64,000 nucleotides of DNA from Streptomyces sp. CT34 (lineage in GTDB: Bacteria; Actinomycetota; Actinomycetes; Streptomycetales; Streptomycetaceae). The notes beneath the pieces are model-generated. The model had not been told where the DNA came from and did no database searches. It worked only from the letters and a program-made list of their open reading frames with translations. Position 1 is the first letter of the stretch; each line of letters starts with the position of its first letter. A program made the translations under genes and the position numbers. Below, piece after piece: positions 34,417 through 42,463 of this stretch. The DNA is taken from NCBI RefSeq assembly GCF_000805335.1, contig NZ_KN708638.1:547602-611601 (forward strand), given 5' to 3'.

Positions 34417-35466
34417 ATGCTGCGCATCGCGGTAGTGGGGGCCACCGGAGCGGTGGGCCGGGAGTGCCTGGTCCTGCTCGACGGCGGGATGGTGCCGGTG
34501 GAACGGGTGGTGCCCGTCGGCTCGGCGCGCAGCCTCGGCCGGGACCTGGGTGACGAACTGGGGCTGTCGCTGCCCCTGGCGGAGCTGGTGACGCTCGACG
34601 GCCTGGACCCCCGGGGCCTGGACGTCGCCGTCTTCTCCGCGGGCGCGGAGATCAGCGCCCGCGAGGCGGAGCGGCTGGCCTCGGCCGGGGTACTGGTCGT
34701 CGACAACAGTTCCCACTTCCGGATGCGCCCCGACGTCCCCCTCGTCGTACCCCAGGTCAACCCCGGCGTGCTCGACGACCGGCCGGGACCGAACCTCGTG
34801 TCCAACCCCAACTGCTCGACCATCCAGCTGGTGCGCGCCCTGAAACCGCTGCACGAACTGGCGGGCCTGGCGGACGTCGTGGTGGCCACCTACCAGGCGG
34901 CGTCCGGCGGCGGAGTGCGCGGCCTGCGGGAACTGGCCGAGGGGTCCAGGGCCATCCTGGACGACCCCCGCGCGCAAGGCGCCCCCGGCGGGCGCTTCGG
35001 ACAGCCGCTGTCCTTCAACCTCGTCCCCGAGATAGGACTTCAGGACGACACCGGGCTCACCCACGAGGAGCGCAAGCTCGTCCGCGAACCGCGCAGGATC
35101 CTCGGCCTGCCGGACCTGCGGGTGAGCGCCACCGCGGTACGGGTGCCGGTCTTCGACTGCCACTCCGAGGCCGTGCACGTCAGGCTGCGGGAGCCGGTCA
35201 CGACCGGGTCCGTCGAGGCAGCCCTGGCCGCGACACCCGGGCTACGGGCCTACGGCCGGTCGCAGAGCCCCTCGTACCCCATGCCCCGTGCGGTCTTCGC
35301 CCGGCCGGAGGACCGCGCCCTGGTCCACGTCGGGCGCATCCGCGTCGAGCCGGAGGACGACAGGGCGGTGGCCCTCTGGGTGGTCGCCGACAACCTGTGG
35401 GTGGGGGCGGCGCTCAACGCGCTCCAGATCGTGCAACTCGCCCTGAAAAACGGGTGGCTCGGATGA
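34417..35466 (+). CDS. asd: Aspartate-semialdehyde dehydrogenase, cluster-specific copy
   Basis: A 349-residue enzyme making L-aspartate-4-semialdehyde from aspartyl phosphate with NADPH. IAVVGATGAVG at 4-14 binds cofactor, SNPNCSTIQLV contains the catalytic Cys, ATYQAASGGG follows, and VRVPVFDCHSEAVHV includes the active-site His. AGGAGG lies 6 bases before the ATG. Its stop overlaps the aspartokinase start (ATGA). A separate housekeeping pair would be expected elsewhere in the genome, so a second pair inside this cluster suggests dedicated supply of the semialdehyde or of homoserine. Confidence 0.85.
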   Translation: MLRIAVVGATGAVGRECLVLLDGGMVPVERVVPVGSARSLGRDLGDELGLSLPLAELVTLDGLDPRGLDVAVFSAGAEISAREAERLASAGVLVVDNSSHFRMRPDVPLVVPQVNPGVLDDRPGPNLVSNPNCSTIQLVRALKPLHELAGLADVVVATYQAASGGGVRGLRELAEGSRAILDDPRAQGAPGGRFGQPLSFNLVPEIGLQDDTGLTHEERKLVREPRRILGLPDLRVSATAVRVPVFDCHSEAVHVRLREPVTTGSVEAALAATPGLRAYGRSQSPSYPMPRAVFARPEDRALVHVGRIRVEPEDDRAVALWVVADNLWVGAALNALQIVQLALKNGWLG

Positions 35467-36662
35467 CGGCCGGCCGCCCGCCCGAAGGGCCTCCGCTGGT
35501 TCTGAAGTTCGGTGGCTCGGCCTTCGCCGACCTCGACGGCTACCACCTCGTGGCCCGGTACGCGGTGCGCCGCGTCACCGATGAGAAGCGCCCGCTGGTC
35601 GTGGTGGCGAGCGCGATGTCCGGGACGACGGGCAGGCTCCAGCAGACCTTGGACGCCCTGGTCGACGCCCCGCCCGCGGACGCCGCCGCGATGCTGCTGA
35701 CCACCGGCGAAACGGTGAGCGTCGCCCTGCTGGCCGCCGCGCTCGACGCCGAGGGCGTGATGGCCCGCCCCCTCCAGGCGGCGGGCACCGGGCTCCTCGC
35801 CGAGGGACCGGACGACCGGGCGGGACTCGTCTCGGCCGGCCCCGGGACGCTGGCCGAGGCCCTGGCCGACTGTCCGGTCGCGGTCGTCCCCGGTGGCCAG
35901 GCGGTCGACGCGGACGGGCGGACGGTCATGCTGGGCCGTAACAGCTCGGACCTCTCGGCGGTGGCGGTGGCCGCCGCGCTGGGCGCCGGCACCTGCGAAC
36001 TCTTCTCCGACGTGCCCGGCGTGTGCACCGCCGACCCCTATCTGGTCCCGGAGGCCCGCACCCTCTCCCGGATCAGTTACGAGGGTGTGCGCCGGATGTC
36101 CCGGCACGGAGCCAAGGTCGTCCACGAGGGCGCCGTGGACTGGGCAGAGCGCGAAGGAGTGCGGCTGCTGTGCCGGCCGTTCCCCTGGTGCGAGGGCCCG
36201 GACAGCGGGACCGCCGTGGGTACGGGCCCGGAGGCGGCCGCGGTCGTCGTACACAAGAACAGCGACGTGTGGTGCTTCAGGTCCGGGCCGGAACGCCGGG
36301 CGGTGGCGGGACAGTTGTGGGCCGAGGGCCTGGCCGTCGCGGAGTTCGACACCGCGGGCGAGGCATGTCTGACGGTGCCGACCGGAGCGCGGGGCGTGGC
36401 CCGGCACCTGCGGGCCGCGCACCGCCTCGACGACCTGTGCCTGATCACCACGCTGTGGCCGGACGGCAGGACGGAGCACACCGTGGTACCGCACCCCGAG
36501 GCCGCTGCCGAAGCCCGCCGGTGCCACGCCCTGTTGTACCCGGACCCCGAGGGAACCCGTGGACCGCCCGTCCCCCCACCGGCCAAGGCCCGCTCCCCGC
36601 ACAGCGACGTCCTGGTCGGCCCGGCCCGGCCGTTGCCCACCGAGAACAGGCAGCTGAACTGA
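35463..36662 (+). CDS. Aspartokinase, divergent and probably feedback-insensitive
   Basis: A 399-residue kinase forming 4-phospho-L-aspartate. LVLKFGGSAFAD is the phosphate-binding start, VVVASAMSGTTGRL and LTTGETVSVALLAAAL follow, then LGRNSSDLSAVAVAAALGA and SDVPGVCTADPYLVPEAR in the kinase core. After about residue 250 the usual paired ACT domains with their Lys/Thr-binding motifs are hard to recognise, and the tail is Pro/Arg-rich. I infer relaxed feedback control, suited to secondary metabolism. It is coupled to asd by the ATGA overlap and is the last gene of the plus-strand unit. Confidence 0.8.
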   Translation: MTAGRPPEGPPLVLKFGGSAFADLDGYHLVARYAVRRVTDEKRPLVVVASAMSGTTGRLQQTLDALVDAPPADAAAMLLTTGETVSVALLAAALDAEGVMARPLQAAGTGLLAEGPDDRAGLVSAGPGTLAEALADCPVAVVPGGQAVDADGRTVMLGRNSSDLSAVAVAAALGAGTCELFSDVPGVCTADPYLVPEARTLSRISYEGVRRMSRHGAKVVHEGAVDWAEREGVRLLCRPFPWCEGPDSGTAVGTGPEAAAVVVHKNSDVWCFRSGPERRAVAGQLWAEGLAVAEFDTAGEACLTVPTGARGVARHLRAAHRLDDLCLITTLWPDGRTEHTVVPHPEAAAEARRCHALLYPDPEGTRGPPVPPPAKARSPHSDVLVGPARPLPTENRQLN

Positions 36663-36795
36663 CCGGGCTGGGACGGCTGCCGCGCACGACGGCGTCTCTC
36701 ATGCCTTCGGCGGCCTGGCGCGACGACCCGCGGTCATGCCTCAGGCCCTGCCCGATGGGACACCGGCAATCTGCCCGGGATCCGTCGGGCACTGC

Positions 36796-37005
36796 CTAAT
36801 CAACGATCCGGACGTGCTCTGCCCGCAGGTCGTCTCCGTCGTCGCCCACGACCACGTATGTGACCCTGAGACCTTCGGTGAGGAAGGTGCCGTCTTCCAG
36901 AGCCGCCTGTGCGACGCGCGATTCGCGGCCGTCGTCACCCGTGATGTACCCATATCCCTGGCCCTGGTTGTACCACTTGACATGGCCGGTGACTCGATCG
37001 CTCAT
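36796..37005 (-). CDS. Atypical cold-shock domain protein
   Basis: A 69-residue nucleic-acid-binding protein of the CspA fold: GHVKWYNQGQGYGYITGDDG at 7-26 aligns with the cold-shock start, followed by FLTEGLRVTYVVVGD. The RNP1 motif KGFGFI reads QGYGYI and the RNP2 VFVH segment reads SRVAQ, so RNA affinity or specificity may differ from standard Csp proteins. AGGAGG lies about 7 bases before the ATG. It converges on the aspartokinase gene. Confidence 0.75.
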   Translation of the reverse strand: MSDRVTGHVKWYNQGQGYGYITGDDGRESRVAQAALEDGTFLTEGLRVTYVVVGDDGDDLRAEHVRIVD

Positions 37006-37186
37006 ACCGGTTGGCCTCCTTCGGTGTCATCGTCCGTGGCCGACGGAAGCTCCAGGAAGTCGGGCGTCCCGCACCGCGGTTACGACAGGTCTACCCCACC
37101 GTGCACGCAGTCCAAGCAGCCGAACTCCTCTTGGCCGACTCGCCGCCGACCGACCGGCCGAAGCGCGAGAAACACCAACTCGAACC

Positions 37187-37870
37187 TCACGAACGCGCGT
37201 TGACGGCAGGTGGTGATGTGACTTCCTTGTCGGAGGGGGGTTCCTCGTCGGACCTGGTTTCCTTGTCGGACGGGGTGGCCGGCGGCTCGGGTGCGGGGGC
37301 ATTTTCGGTGTGCGGATGCCAACGCAGGGCACTGACCTTGGGTATGCGTGCCAGTCGGACGACCAGTCGTTCCAGGACCGCGGTCGCTGCGTCCGAGGTG
37401 AGCACGATGTGGACGGTTACGTCGGCGCTGCCGTCGGATTCAACGGAGTCGAGGCTCTTGATCCGGACATCGGTGTCGGCGAACATCACGACGCACAGGG
37501 CTCGCACCATGCGTTCTATGCGGGGATCGCAGACAGCCTGGAGCGTGAAGTGGACGGGTGCTGGACGGATGGGGGTCTTGGGGTGCCGGAACAGGGGGCG
37601 GGACGGAAGTTTCACGACGAATTCCGTTTCGGGCCGGGGAGTTGAACGCCGCCGTAGCCAAGGGTGGTCGACGTGTACAGCCGGGATGTACGGCTGCCGG
37701 TGGAGTGTGTGGAGGTGTGCGGCGGTTGGAGGGGGCCATCGGGCCAGGGGTCGACGGGTCGATGGCTGGTTCGTCGGCGGTGGAGAGCGCTTCCGGGGAA
37801 GGCCATGGCGGCATCTGGCGGCCGTCGGCAGGCCCGCTGACTGCTTCCACCGTCGGGACCGCACCGACAC
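37187..37870 (-). CDS. Orphan MgtC-type C-terminal (ACT-like) domain protein
   Basis: The central 80 residues (VHFTLQAVCDPRIERMVRALCVVMFADTDVRIKSLDSVESD then VTVHIVLTSDAATAVLERLVVRLARIPKVSALRWH) match the ACT-like C-terminal domain of MgtC/SapB proteins. There are no MgtC membrane helices. The tail repeats SDKE motifs (TPSDKETRSDEEPPSDKE). The start is uncertain: the frame opens to 37870, but the N-terminal 100 residues are Arg/Pro-rich and may be untranslated; a GTG in front of KLPSRPLF is an alternative. It lies on the same strand, 88 bases behind Mg-type NRAMP copy 2, suggesting a role in Mg2+ homeostasis. Confidence 0.55.
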   Translation of the reverse strand: MSVRSRRWKQSAGLPTAARCRHGLPRKRSPPPTNQPSTRRPLARWPPPTAAHLHTLHRQPYIPAVHVDHPWLRRRSTPRPETEFVVKLPSRPLFRHPKTPIRPAPVHFTLQAVCDPRIERMVRALCVVMFADTDVRIKSLDSVESDGSADVTVHIVLTSDAATAVLERLVVRLARIPKVSALRWHPHTENAPAPEPPATPSDKETRSDEEPPSDKEVTSPPAVNARS

Positions 37871-37914
37871 GACGCAGGCCCGCTGGATTCAAGGCGCATC
37901 GGGCATCGGGGGTG

Positions 37915-37954
37915 CCCCGGGGCGACGGGCGGGGAGGAACCCGCCGCCCCGGGG
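37915..37954 (-). terminator. Hairpin terminator of the second Mg-type NRAMP gene
   Basis: CCCCGGGGCG (37915-37924) pairs with CGCCCCGGGG (37945-37954) and can extend inward. It begins 3 bases beyond the stop codon of NRAMP copy 2, so the MgtC-like gene downstream depends on read-through or its own promoter. Confidence 0.6.
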
Positions 37955-37957
37955 ACG

Positions 37958-39613
37958 TCAGTGGCCGAGGGCGAGCTGTACGACCTTGACGACGACCAGG
38001 ACCATCGCGACGAGCAGGTAGGTGCGCAGGGCGGTGAGACCAACCTTGCGGCCGGTGGAGAGGACCGGCTTCGTCAGCTCGTCAAGGGGTGGCATGCGCC
38101 AACTCTCCTTGCCGTTGCGATCGACCGGGCCGGAGCGCGCCCAGCCCTTGCGCCGGCGGCGGGTTTCGGCGTAGCCGAGGGCCAGGATGCCGGCGACGCC
38201 GCAGACGGCCATGATGTCGAGGATGGCATGGGAGGTGATGTCGGGGAAGAGGACGGAGGCGGTCAGGATGATGGACAGGGTGACCAGGACGGCGACGACG
38301 AAGGACGTGAAGATGTTCATCGCGCGGCCGTTGACCCAGGGGCCGAGGACGGCCTTGTCGTTGCAGAGCAGCAGCAGGAAGACCGACGCGGAGGGCAGCA
38401 GGACGCCGGCCAGCGTCTGGACGCCGTTGGTGATGAGGCCGAGCGGTGAGCCGGGGATGATCACGATGATCGCGGAGGTCAGGACGACGCCGGCGAAGAC
38501 GGCGTAGAAGCCCTTGGCGCCGCGTACCCCGCGGTGCAGCGAGTGCTTGAGTCCGAGGACGTCGCCGAGTGCGTAGGCGGTGGACAGGGAGACGGCGGAG
38601 GCGCCGATGATCGAGGCATCGAGCAGGGCGATGGCGAACAGGACACCGGCGGTCCGGCCGGCGTATGCCGCGATGCCCTTGGCAAGACCGGCCGCGTCGT
38701 CGTAGTTGCCGAAGCCCTTGGTACCGGCGAACGCCGCGGCGGCAAAGCCGATCATGGCGGCGGCGCCGATGATCACGATGGCGATGCCGATCCACAGGTC
38801 GGCCTTCTCGTAGCGCATGAAGCGCGGGGTGATCCGCTTGTCGATGACGTACGACTGCTGGAAGAACAGCTGCCAGGGAGCGATCGTGGTGCCGACGATC
38901 GAGATGATCAGCAGCATCACCTCGGAAAGCTCGGCGTGCGGCGGCAGGCCCGGGACCACGAAGTCATGCGCCATCGTGCCGAGGGCCGGGTGGCACATGA
39001 AGTAGATCGGGACGAGTACCAGCGAGCCCACGCACAGGAACACCGCGGTGCGCTCGAACCGCCGGAAGGATCCGGTGGTCGCGGCCGCGATCACCACGGC
39101 GGCGGCGACCAGGACGCTGGCCGTCTTGGGCAGGCCGAGGTAGCCGACGGCGAGGGTGACGCCGATGAACTCGGTCACGATCGTGAGGGCGTTGAGCAGG
39201 AAGAGGTCGATGACGGAGAACGCGCCCCAGAACTTTCCGAAGCGCTCGAGGATGAGGCGGGCGTGGCCGACGCCGGTGACGGCACCGAGCCGCAGCACCA
39301 TCTCCTGGTTGACGTACAGCACGGGCACGAGCAGGAAGAGCGTCCACAGCAGACTGGTGCCGTAGTTCTGCCCGGCGCGGCCGTAGGTGTCGAAGGCGCC
39401 GGCGTCGTTGTCGCCGACCATCACGATCAGGCCGGGGCCGACTATCGCCAGCAGGGTCTTGAGCTTGGCCGACAGGCCCTGGCGCGGGGCGGCGTCGTCC
39501 GCCTTGATGGTGCCGAGTGCGCCACGGATGTCACCGACGTGCGCATCGTCCAGTACAGCGGTGCGCTGCGATGGGACCGATGGTGTGGTGGTGGAGGTGG
39601 TGAGGTTGGTCAT
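37958..39613 (-). CDS. NRAMP-family transporter, probable Mg2+ (NRMT-type) importer, copy 2
   Basis: A 551-residue paralogue of the gene at 10333-11979, closely similar over its whole length. It has the same helix-1 VMVGDNDAGAFDTYG in place of DPGN and the same helix-6 GTTIAPWQLFFQQS in place of MPH, so it belongs to the same Mg2+-type subgroup. Differences concentrate in loops and in helices 5 and 9. The ATG at 39613 begins MTNLTTSTTTPSV. The leader carries an M-box almost identical to that of copy 1. Two copies under the same switch may differ in affinity or timing. Confidence 0.85.
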   Translation of the reverse strand: MTNLTTSTTTPSVPSQRTAVLDDAHVGDIRGALGTIKADDAAPRQGLSAKLKTLLAIVGPGLIVMVGDNDAGAFDTYGRAGQNYGTSLLWTLFLLVPVLYVNQEMVLRLGAVTGVGHARLILERFGKFWGAFSVIDLFLLNALTIVTEFIGVTLAVGYLGLPKTASVLVAAAVVIAAATTGSFRRFERTAVFLCVGSLVLVPIYFMCHPALGTMAHDFVVPGLPPHAELSEVMLLIISIVGTTIAPWQLFFQQSYVIDKRITPRFMRYEKADLWIGIAIVIIGAAAMIGFAAAAFAGTKGFGNYDDAAGLAKGIAAYAGRTAGVLFAIALLDASIIGASAVSLSTAYALGDVLGLKHSLHRGVRGAKGFYAVFAGVVLTSAIIVIIPGSPLGLITNGVQTLAGVLLPSASVFLLLLCNDKAVLGPWVNGRAMNIFTSFVVAVLVTLSIILTASVLFPDITSHAILDIMAVCGVAGILALGYAETRRRRKGWARSGPVDRNGKESWRMPPLDELTKPVLSTGRKVGLTALRTYLLVAMVLVVVKVVQLALGH

Positions 39614-39913
39614 GGAAGCCTCCCAGGTCCCCCGGCGGGGGAGGTTGGGCGGCACGCAGCAGCGATCACCCCTGCGAGCGCGCAGCACAGCGACCCGGGA
39701 CGGCCGGTGGCCGTACGGGTGCCAGGCATGGTGGGGGAAAGCGCAGGGGAGGTGGGTTACCGCGTACCGGAGGTCGGAGAAGACACACGGATGCGGGGCC
39801 AACTGTGGCCCGGACTACTGCAATGGCCGTCCATGTCTCTCGCCTCCTTCTGGCCGGGGCGCACGCGGGCGCCGAACGGACACGGCAAAGAGCGCACCAG
39901 TCATCCGACCGGT

Positions 39914-40086
39914 TCACCCCAACTCGTCAGAGCTTTGGCACTCCACGGCGTAATCCCCTTACCGGGGAAGCCACTTGGGGTCACCCCTTAGGCCGGGGAG
40001 ACCTGTCCTGAACCTGGGCGTCTCTCGACGTCGTGGGGTCAGTGGCCTGTGTCCGTGAAGACGCCTCACCGAACGAGGTGCCTCAC
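39914..40086 (-). promoter_or_regulatory. M-box (ykoK-type) Mg2+ riboswitch, copy 2
   Basis: Nearly identical to the element at 12279-12450: the minus strand gives CACCUCGUUCGGUGAGGCG, then ACACAGGCCAC, GUCGAGAGACGCCCAGG, and GUGCCAAAGCUCUGACGAGU. The few differences (for example CACGGACAC for GCGGACAC and GGAGUGCC for GCAGUGCC) fall mostly in loops. It lies about 300 bases upstream of the NRAMP start, as in copy 1. Confidence 0.85.
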
Positions 40087-40478
40087 ATTCATTTCTTCAA
40101 ACGGCCGAAATCTTACTCTCGCACTTGCATGGTTGCGCAAGCGGTTGGCTCAACCTTGACCAAGTCTCGGGCAACGGAGCACAGTTCGCGATTGCATACC
40201 GCCAGCGTCTGCCACACAAGGGCGCCGGGGCGATCGGGGTACGCACGCGGCGACCGCCGCACCACAAGCACGTTGGAGGATCGATCAGGACAGTGCGCGG
40301 CGAACGCGAGGCCAGGCAGTCCAGACGTTCTACAGTCCATGCTTCCGTGACGCCGCCCTACTACCGCGCGCCCCTTGACACCGGAGGGGGACCCGGCGAC
40401 GGTGCCCTGCCTGTGGTCCCAGGTCAGCGAGCTGATCCGCTCCTTCGACGGGACCGGCGATCGCCCCATTGCCCCCGC
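40087..40478. other. Intergenic region upstream of the second M-box
   Basis: No gene is supported in these 392 bases. The first 60 are AT-rich and contain TTGCGCAA (40133-40140), also found upstream of the other M-box (12480-12487), consistent with a shared promoter element. Confidence 0.45.
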
Positions 40479-40733
40479 TCAGCCGAAGAACACCAACAGC
40501 AACGACACCACGGTGACGACAACGGCACCGACCACGAACCCTCGGATCACCCTCTGCTGCCAGGGCGCGATATAGCCACCGCGCAGCGCGTTCCCCATCC
40601 GGCCGTGCTGTTCGACCCGCCCCATCGGCGTCAGCGGATCCGTCGGGCCCTGCGGCATGCCCTCCGTCCAGTCAGGGCCCGGCTGGGGATACCGGCGACG
40701 CCACCCCTCGTCCTCCCGCCACGGCAGTGTCAT
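40479..40733 (-). CDS. Small single-pass membrane protein
   Basis: An 84-residue protein. The first 55 residues are polar and Pro/Gln/Gly-rich (TLPWREDEGWRRRYPQPGPD). A single C-terminal helix (VIRGFVVGAVVVTVVSLLLVFF) follows, and one Gly ends the chain. The tail-anchored layout puts the N-terminus in the cytosol. I chose ATG 40733 because AAGGAG lies 6 bases upstream; the frame extends 8 codons further. No family was recognised, and it has no obvious partners. Confidence 0.6.
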   Translation of the reverse strand: MTLPWREDEGWRRRYPQPGPDWTEGMPQGPTDPLTPMGRVEQHGRMGNALRGGYIAPWQQRVIRGFVVGAVVVTVVSLLLVFFG

Positions 40734-41023
40734 CTGCTGCTCCTTGCCTCGATCCACGCGTTACGGCCAGGTCCGCATCCCGCGGACCGGCGAACTCGCG
40801 ACGAGCTCGCCCCCGTCTCATCCGTTCCTCGCCTCGGCTACCCCCGCCCCGACGGACTATGTGTGCGGCGCGAAAGGTCGACGCCGGGCACTGGGCCGGA
40901 CCGCTCTGGGCGGTCAGTTCAACTTCCCTACGGACGGCCGGTTCTGGTTTTCCACAGGGTGACCCACGCGGAGTCGGCCCGGCAAATCTGCCCACAGGCA
41001 GCCGGGACGTAGCATGCCCAGGC

Positions 41024-42226
41024 ATGACGACGTTGTCCGACGAGAGCATCGACCCCTTCCACATCTGCATCCCGCAAGACGAGCTGGACGATCTGCACGA
41101 GCGTCTGGATCGCACCCGCTGGCCGGATGAACTGCCGGGAGTGGGCTGGGCATACGGGATCCCCCGGGACTACCTCAAGGAGCTCGTGCGGTACTGGCGG
41201 CACGAGTACGACTGGCGCGCCGCGGAAGCCGCGCTGAACGCGTGGCCGCAGTTCACCACCACGATCGACGGGGCAAACATCCACTTCGCCCACATCCGGT
41301 CCCCGGAACCGGATGCGACCCCGCTCATCATGACGCATGGCTGGCCGGGCTCGATCGTCGAATTCACCCAGGTCGTCGGTCCGCTCACCGACCCGCGGGC
41401 ACATGGCGGCGACCCGGCCGACGCGTTCCACCTCGTGCTGCCGAGCATCCCCGGTTTCGGACTGTCCGGCCCGACGCGGGAGACCGGCTGGGAGTTCCAG
41501 CGGGTGGCTGCCGCGTTCATCGAGCTCATGGAGCGCCTCGGCTACCGGCGATACGGGGTACAGGGTGGTGACTGGGGAGCCGGCATTTCGCGGGAGATCG
41601 GCCGCATCCGGCCCGACCGGGTCATCGGCGTACACCTGAACCTGCTGCCGAACTCGGCCGCTGCACAGGTACCCGACGCGGAGGAGCTGGACACCCTGCC
41701 CCCGCACGAACGCGAGCGCACGCTGGCCTCTTGGGAACGCTTCCAGGAGTGGAGCCGGGACCGTCAGGGGTACGCGGACATCCAGGCCACCCGGCCGCAG
41801 ACACTGGCGTACGGTCTGACCGACTCGCCGGTGGGGCAATTGGCCTGGATCGCCGAGAAGTTCAAGGAGTGGACCGACTCCCGGGACCGCCCGGAGGACG
41901 CCGTCGACCGCGACATGATGCTCACCAACGTGATGCTGTACTGGCTGACCGGCACGGCCGGCTCATCCGCCCGCATCTACTACGAGCGCGCGCACGCCGA
42001 CTACCGGGGCACGGCGCCAGAGCCGTCGACGACGCCCACCGCGCTGGCCGACTTCCCGCGGGACAACTTCATCCCGCTGCGGCACATCGCGGACCGGACG
42101 AACAACATCGTGCAGTGGACGGAGTACGACCGGGGCGGTCACTTCCCGGCGATGGAGCAGCCGGACTTGCTGGTCGGCGACGTAAGGACGTTCTTCCGGA
42201 AACTCCGCGACACTGACCGCGAGTGA
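41024..42226 (+). CDS. Epoxide hydrolase (alpha/beta-hydrolase with EHN domain)
   Basis: A 400-residue enzyme. The N-terminal EHN domain (PFHICIPQDELDDLHERLDRTRWPDELPG, then YLKELVRYWRHEYDWRAAEAALNAWPQF) precedes the alpha/beta-hydrolase core. LIMTHGWPGSIVEF is the HGWP oxyanion motif, GVQGGDWGAGISREI holds the nucleophile Asp, and DRGGHFPAMEQPDLL contains the catalytic His. It adds water to epoxides of small hydrophobic compounds. The gene stands alone before the siderophore locus. Its natural substrate is unknown. Confidence 0.85.
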   Translation: MTTLSDESIDPFHICIPQDELDDLHERLDRTRWPDELPGVGWAYGIPRDYLKELVRYWRHEYDWRAAEAALNAWPQFTTTIDGANIHFAHIRSPEPDATPLIMTHGWPGSIVEFTQVVGPLTDPRAHGGDPADAFHLVLPSIPGFGLSGPTRETGWEFQRVAAAFIELMERLGYRRYGVQGGDWGAGISREIGRIRPDRVIGVHLNLLPNSAAAQVPDAEELDTLPPHERERTLASWERFQEWSRDRQGYADIQATRPQTLAYGLTDSPVGQLAWIAEKFKEWTDSRDRPEDAVDRDMMLTNVMLYWLTGTAGSSARIYYERAHADYRGTAPEPSTTPTALADFPRDNFIPLRHIADRTNNIVQWTEYDRGGHFPAMEQPDLLVGDVRTFFRKLRDTDRE

Positions 42227-42433
42227 CGCCGGCGGGCCCCCGAGGGGTGGTCCGTGATCGTCGGATTTCCCCCTCGCGGGAGGCTGCCGCACGGTGGTGG
42301 CCGACTGTGTCTTCGGGCCGCGCCGTCGAGGGTGGGACCTGGTGGGTCGGGGCAGGTGGGTGGTGAAGCGGGTGGGTCCGGTCACGGCTCTCGCCGACGG
42401 CACGGTGCCGTTCCCGGAATCCGACTTGCAAGT

Positions 42434-42452
42434 TTAGGTTTGCCTAACCTAA
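42434..42452 (+). promoter_or_regulatory. Iron box (DmdR/IdeR operator)
   Basis: TTAGGTTTGCCTAACCTAA matches the actinobacterial iron-box consensus TTAGGTTAGGCTAACCTAA at all but two positions. It ends 11 bases before the GTG of the first permease gene, so the promoter overlaps it and the message may be nearly leaderless. Repression by Fe2+-loaded DmdR/IdeR is expected for the transport operon. Confidence 0.85.
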
Positions 42453-42463
42453 TGTCCTGAGGC

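Noticed and set aside
32871..34889. Minus-strand open frame of 672 codons
   Set aside because: Antisense to LuxR, GlxA and asd genes, which carry recognisable motifs; composition is that of a shadow frame.
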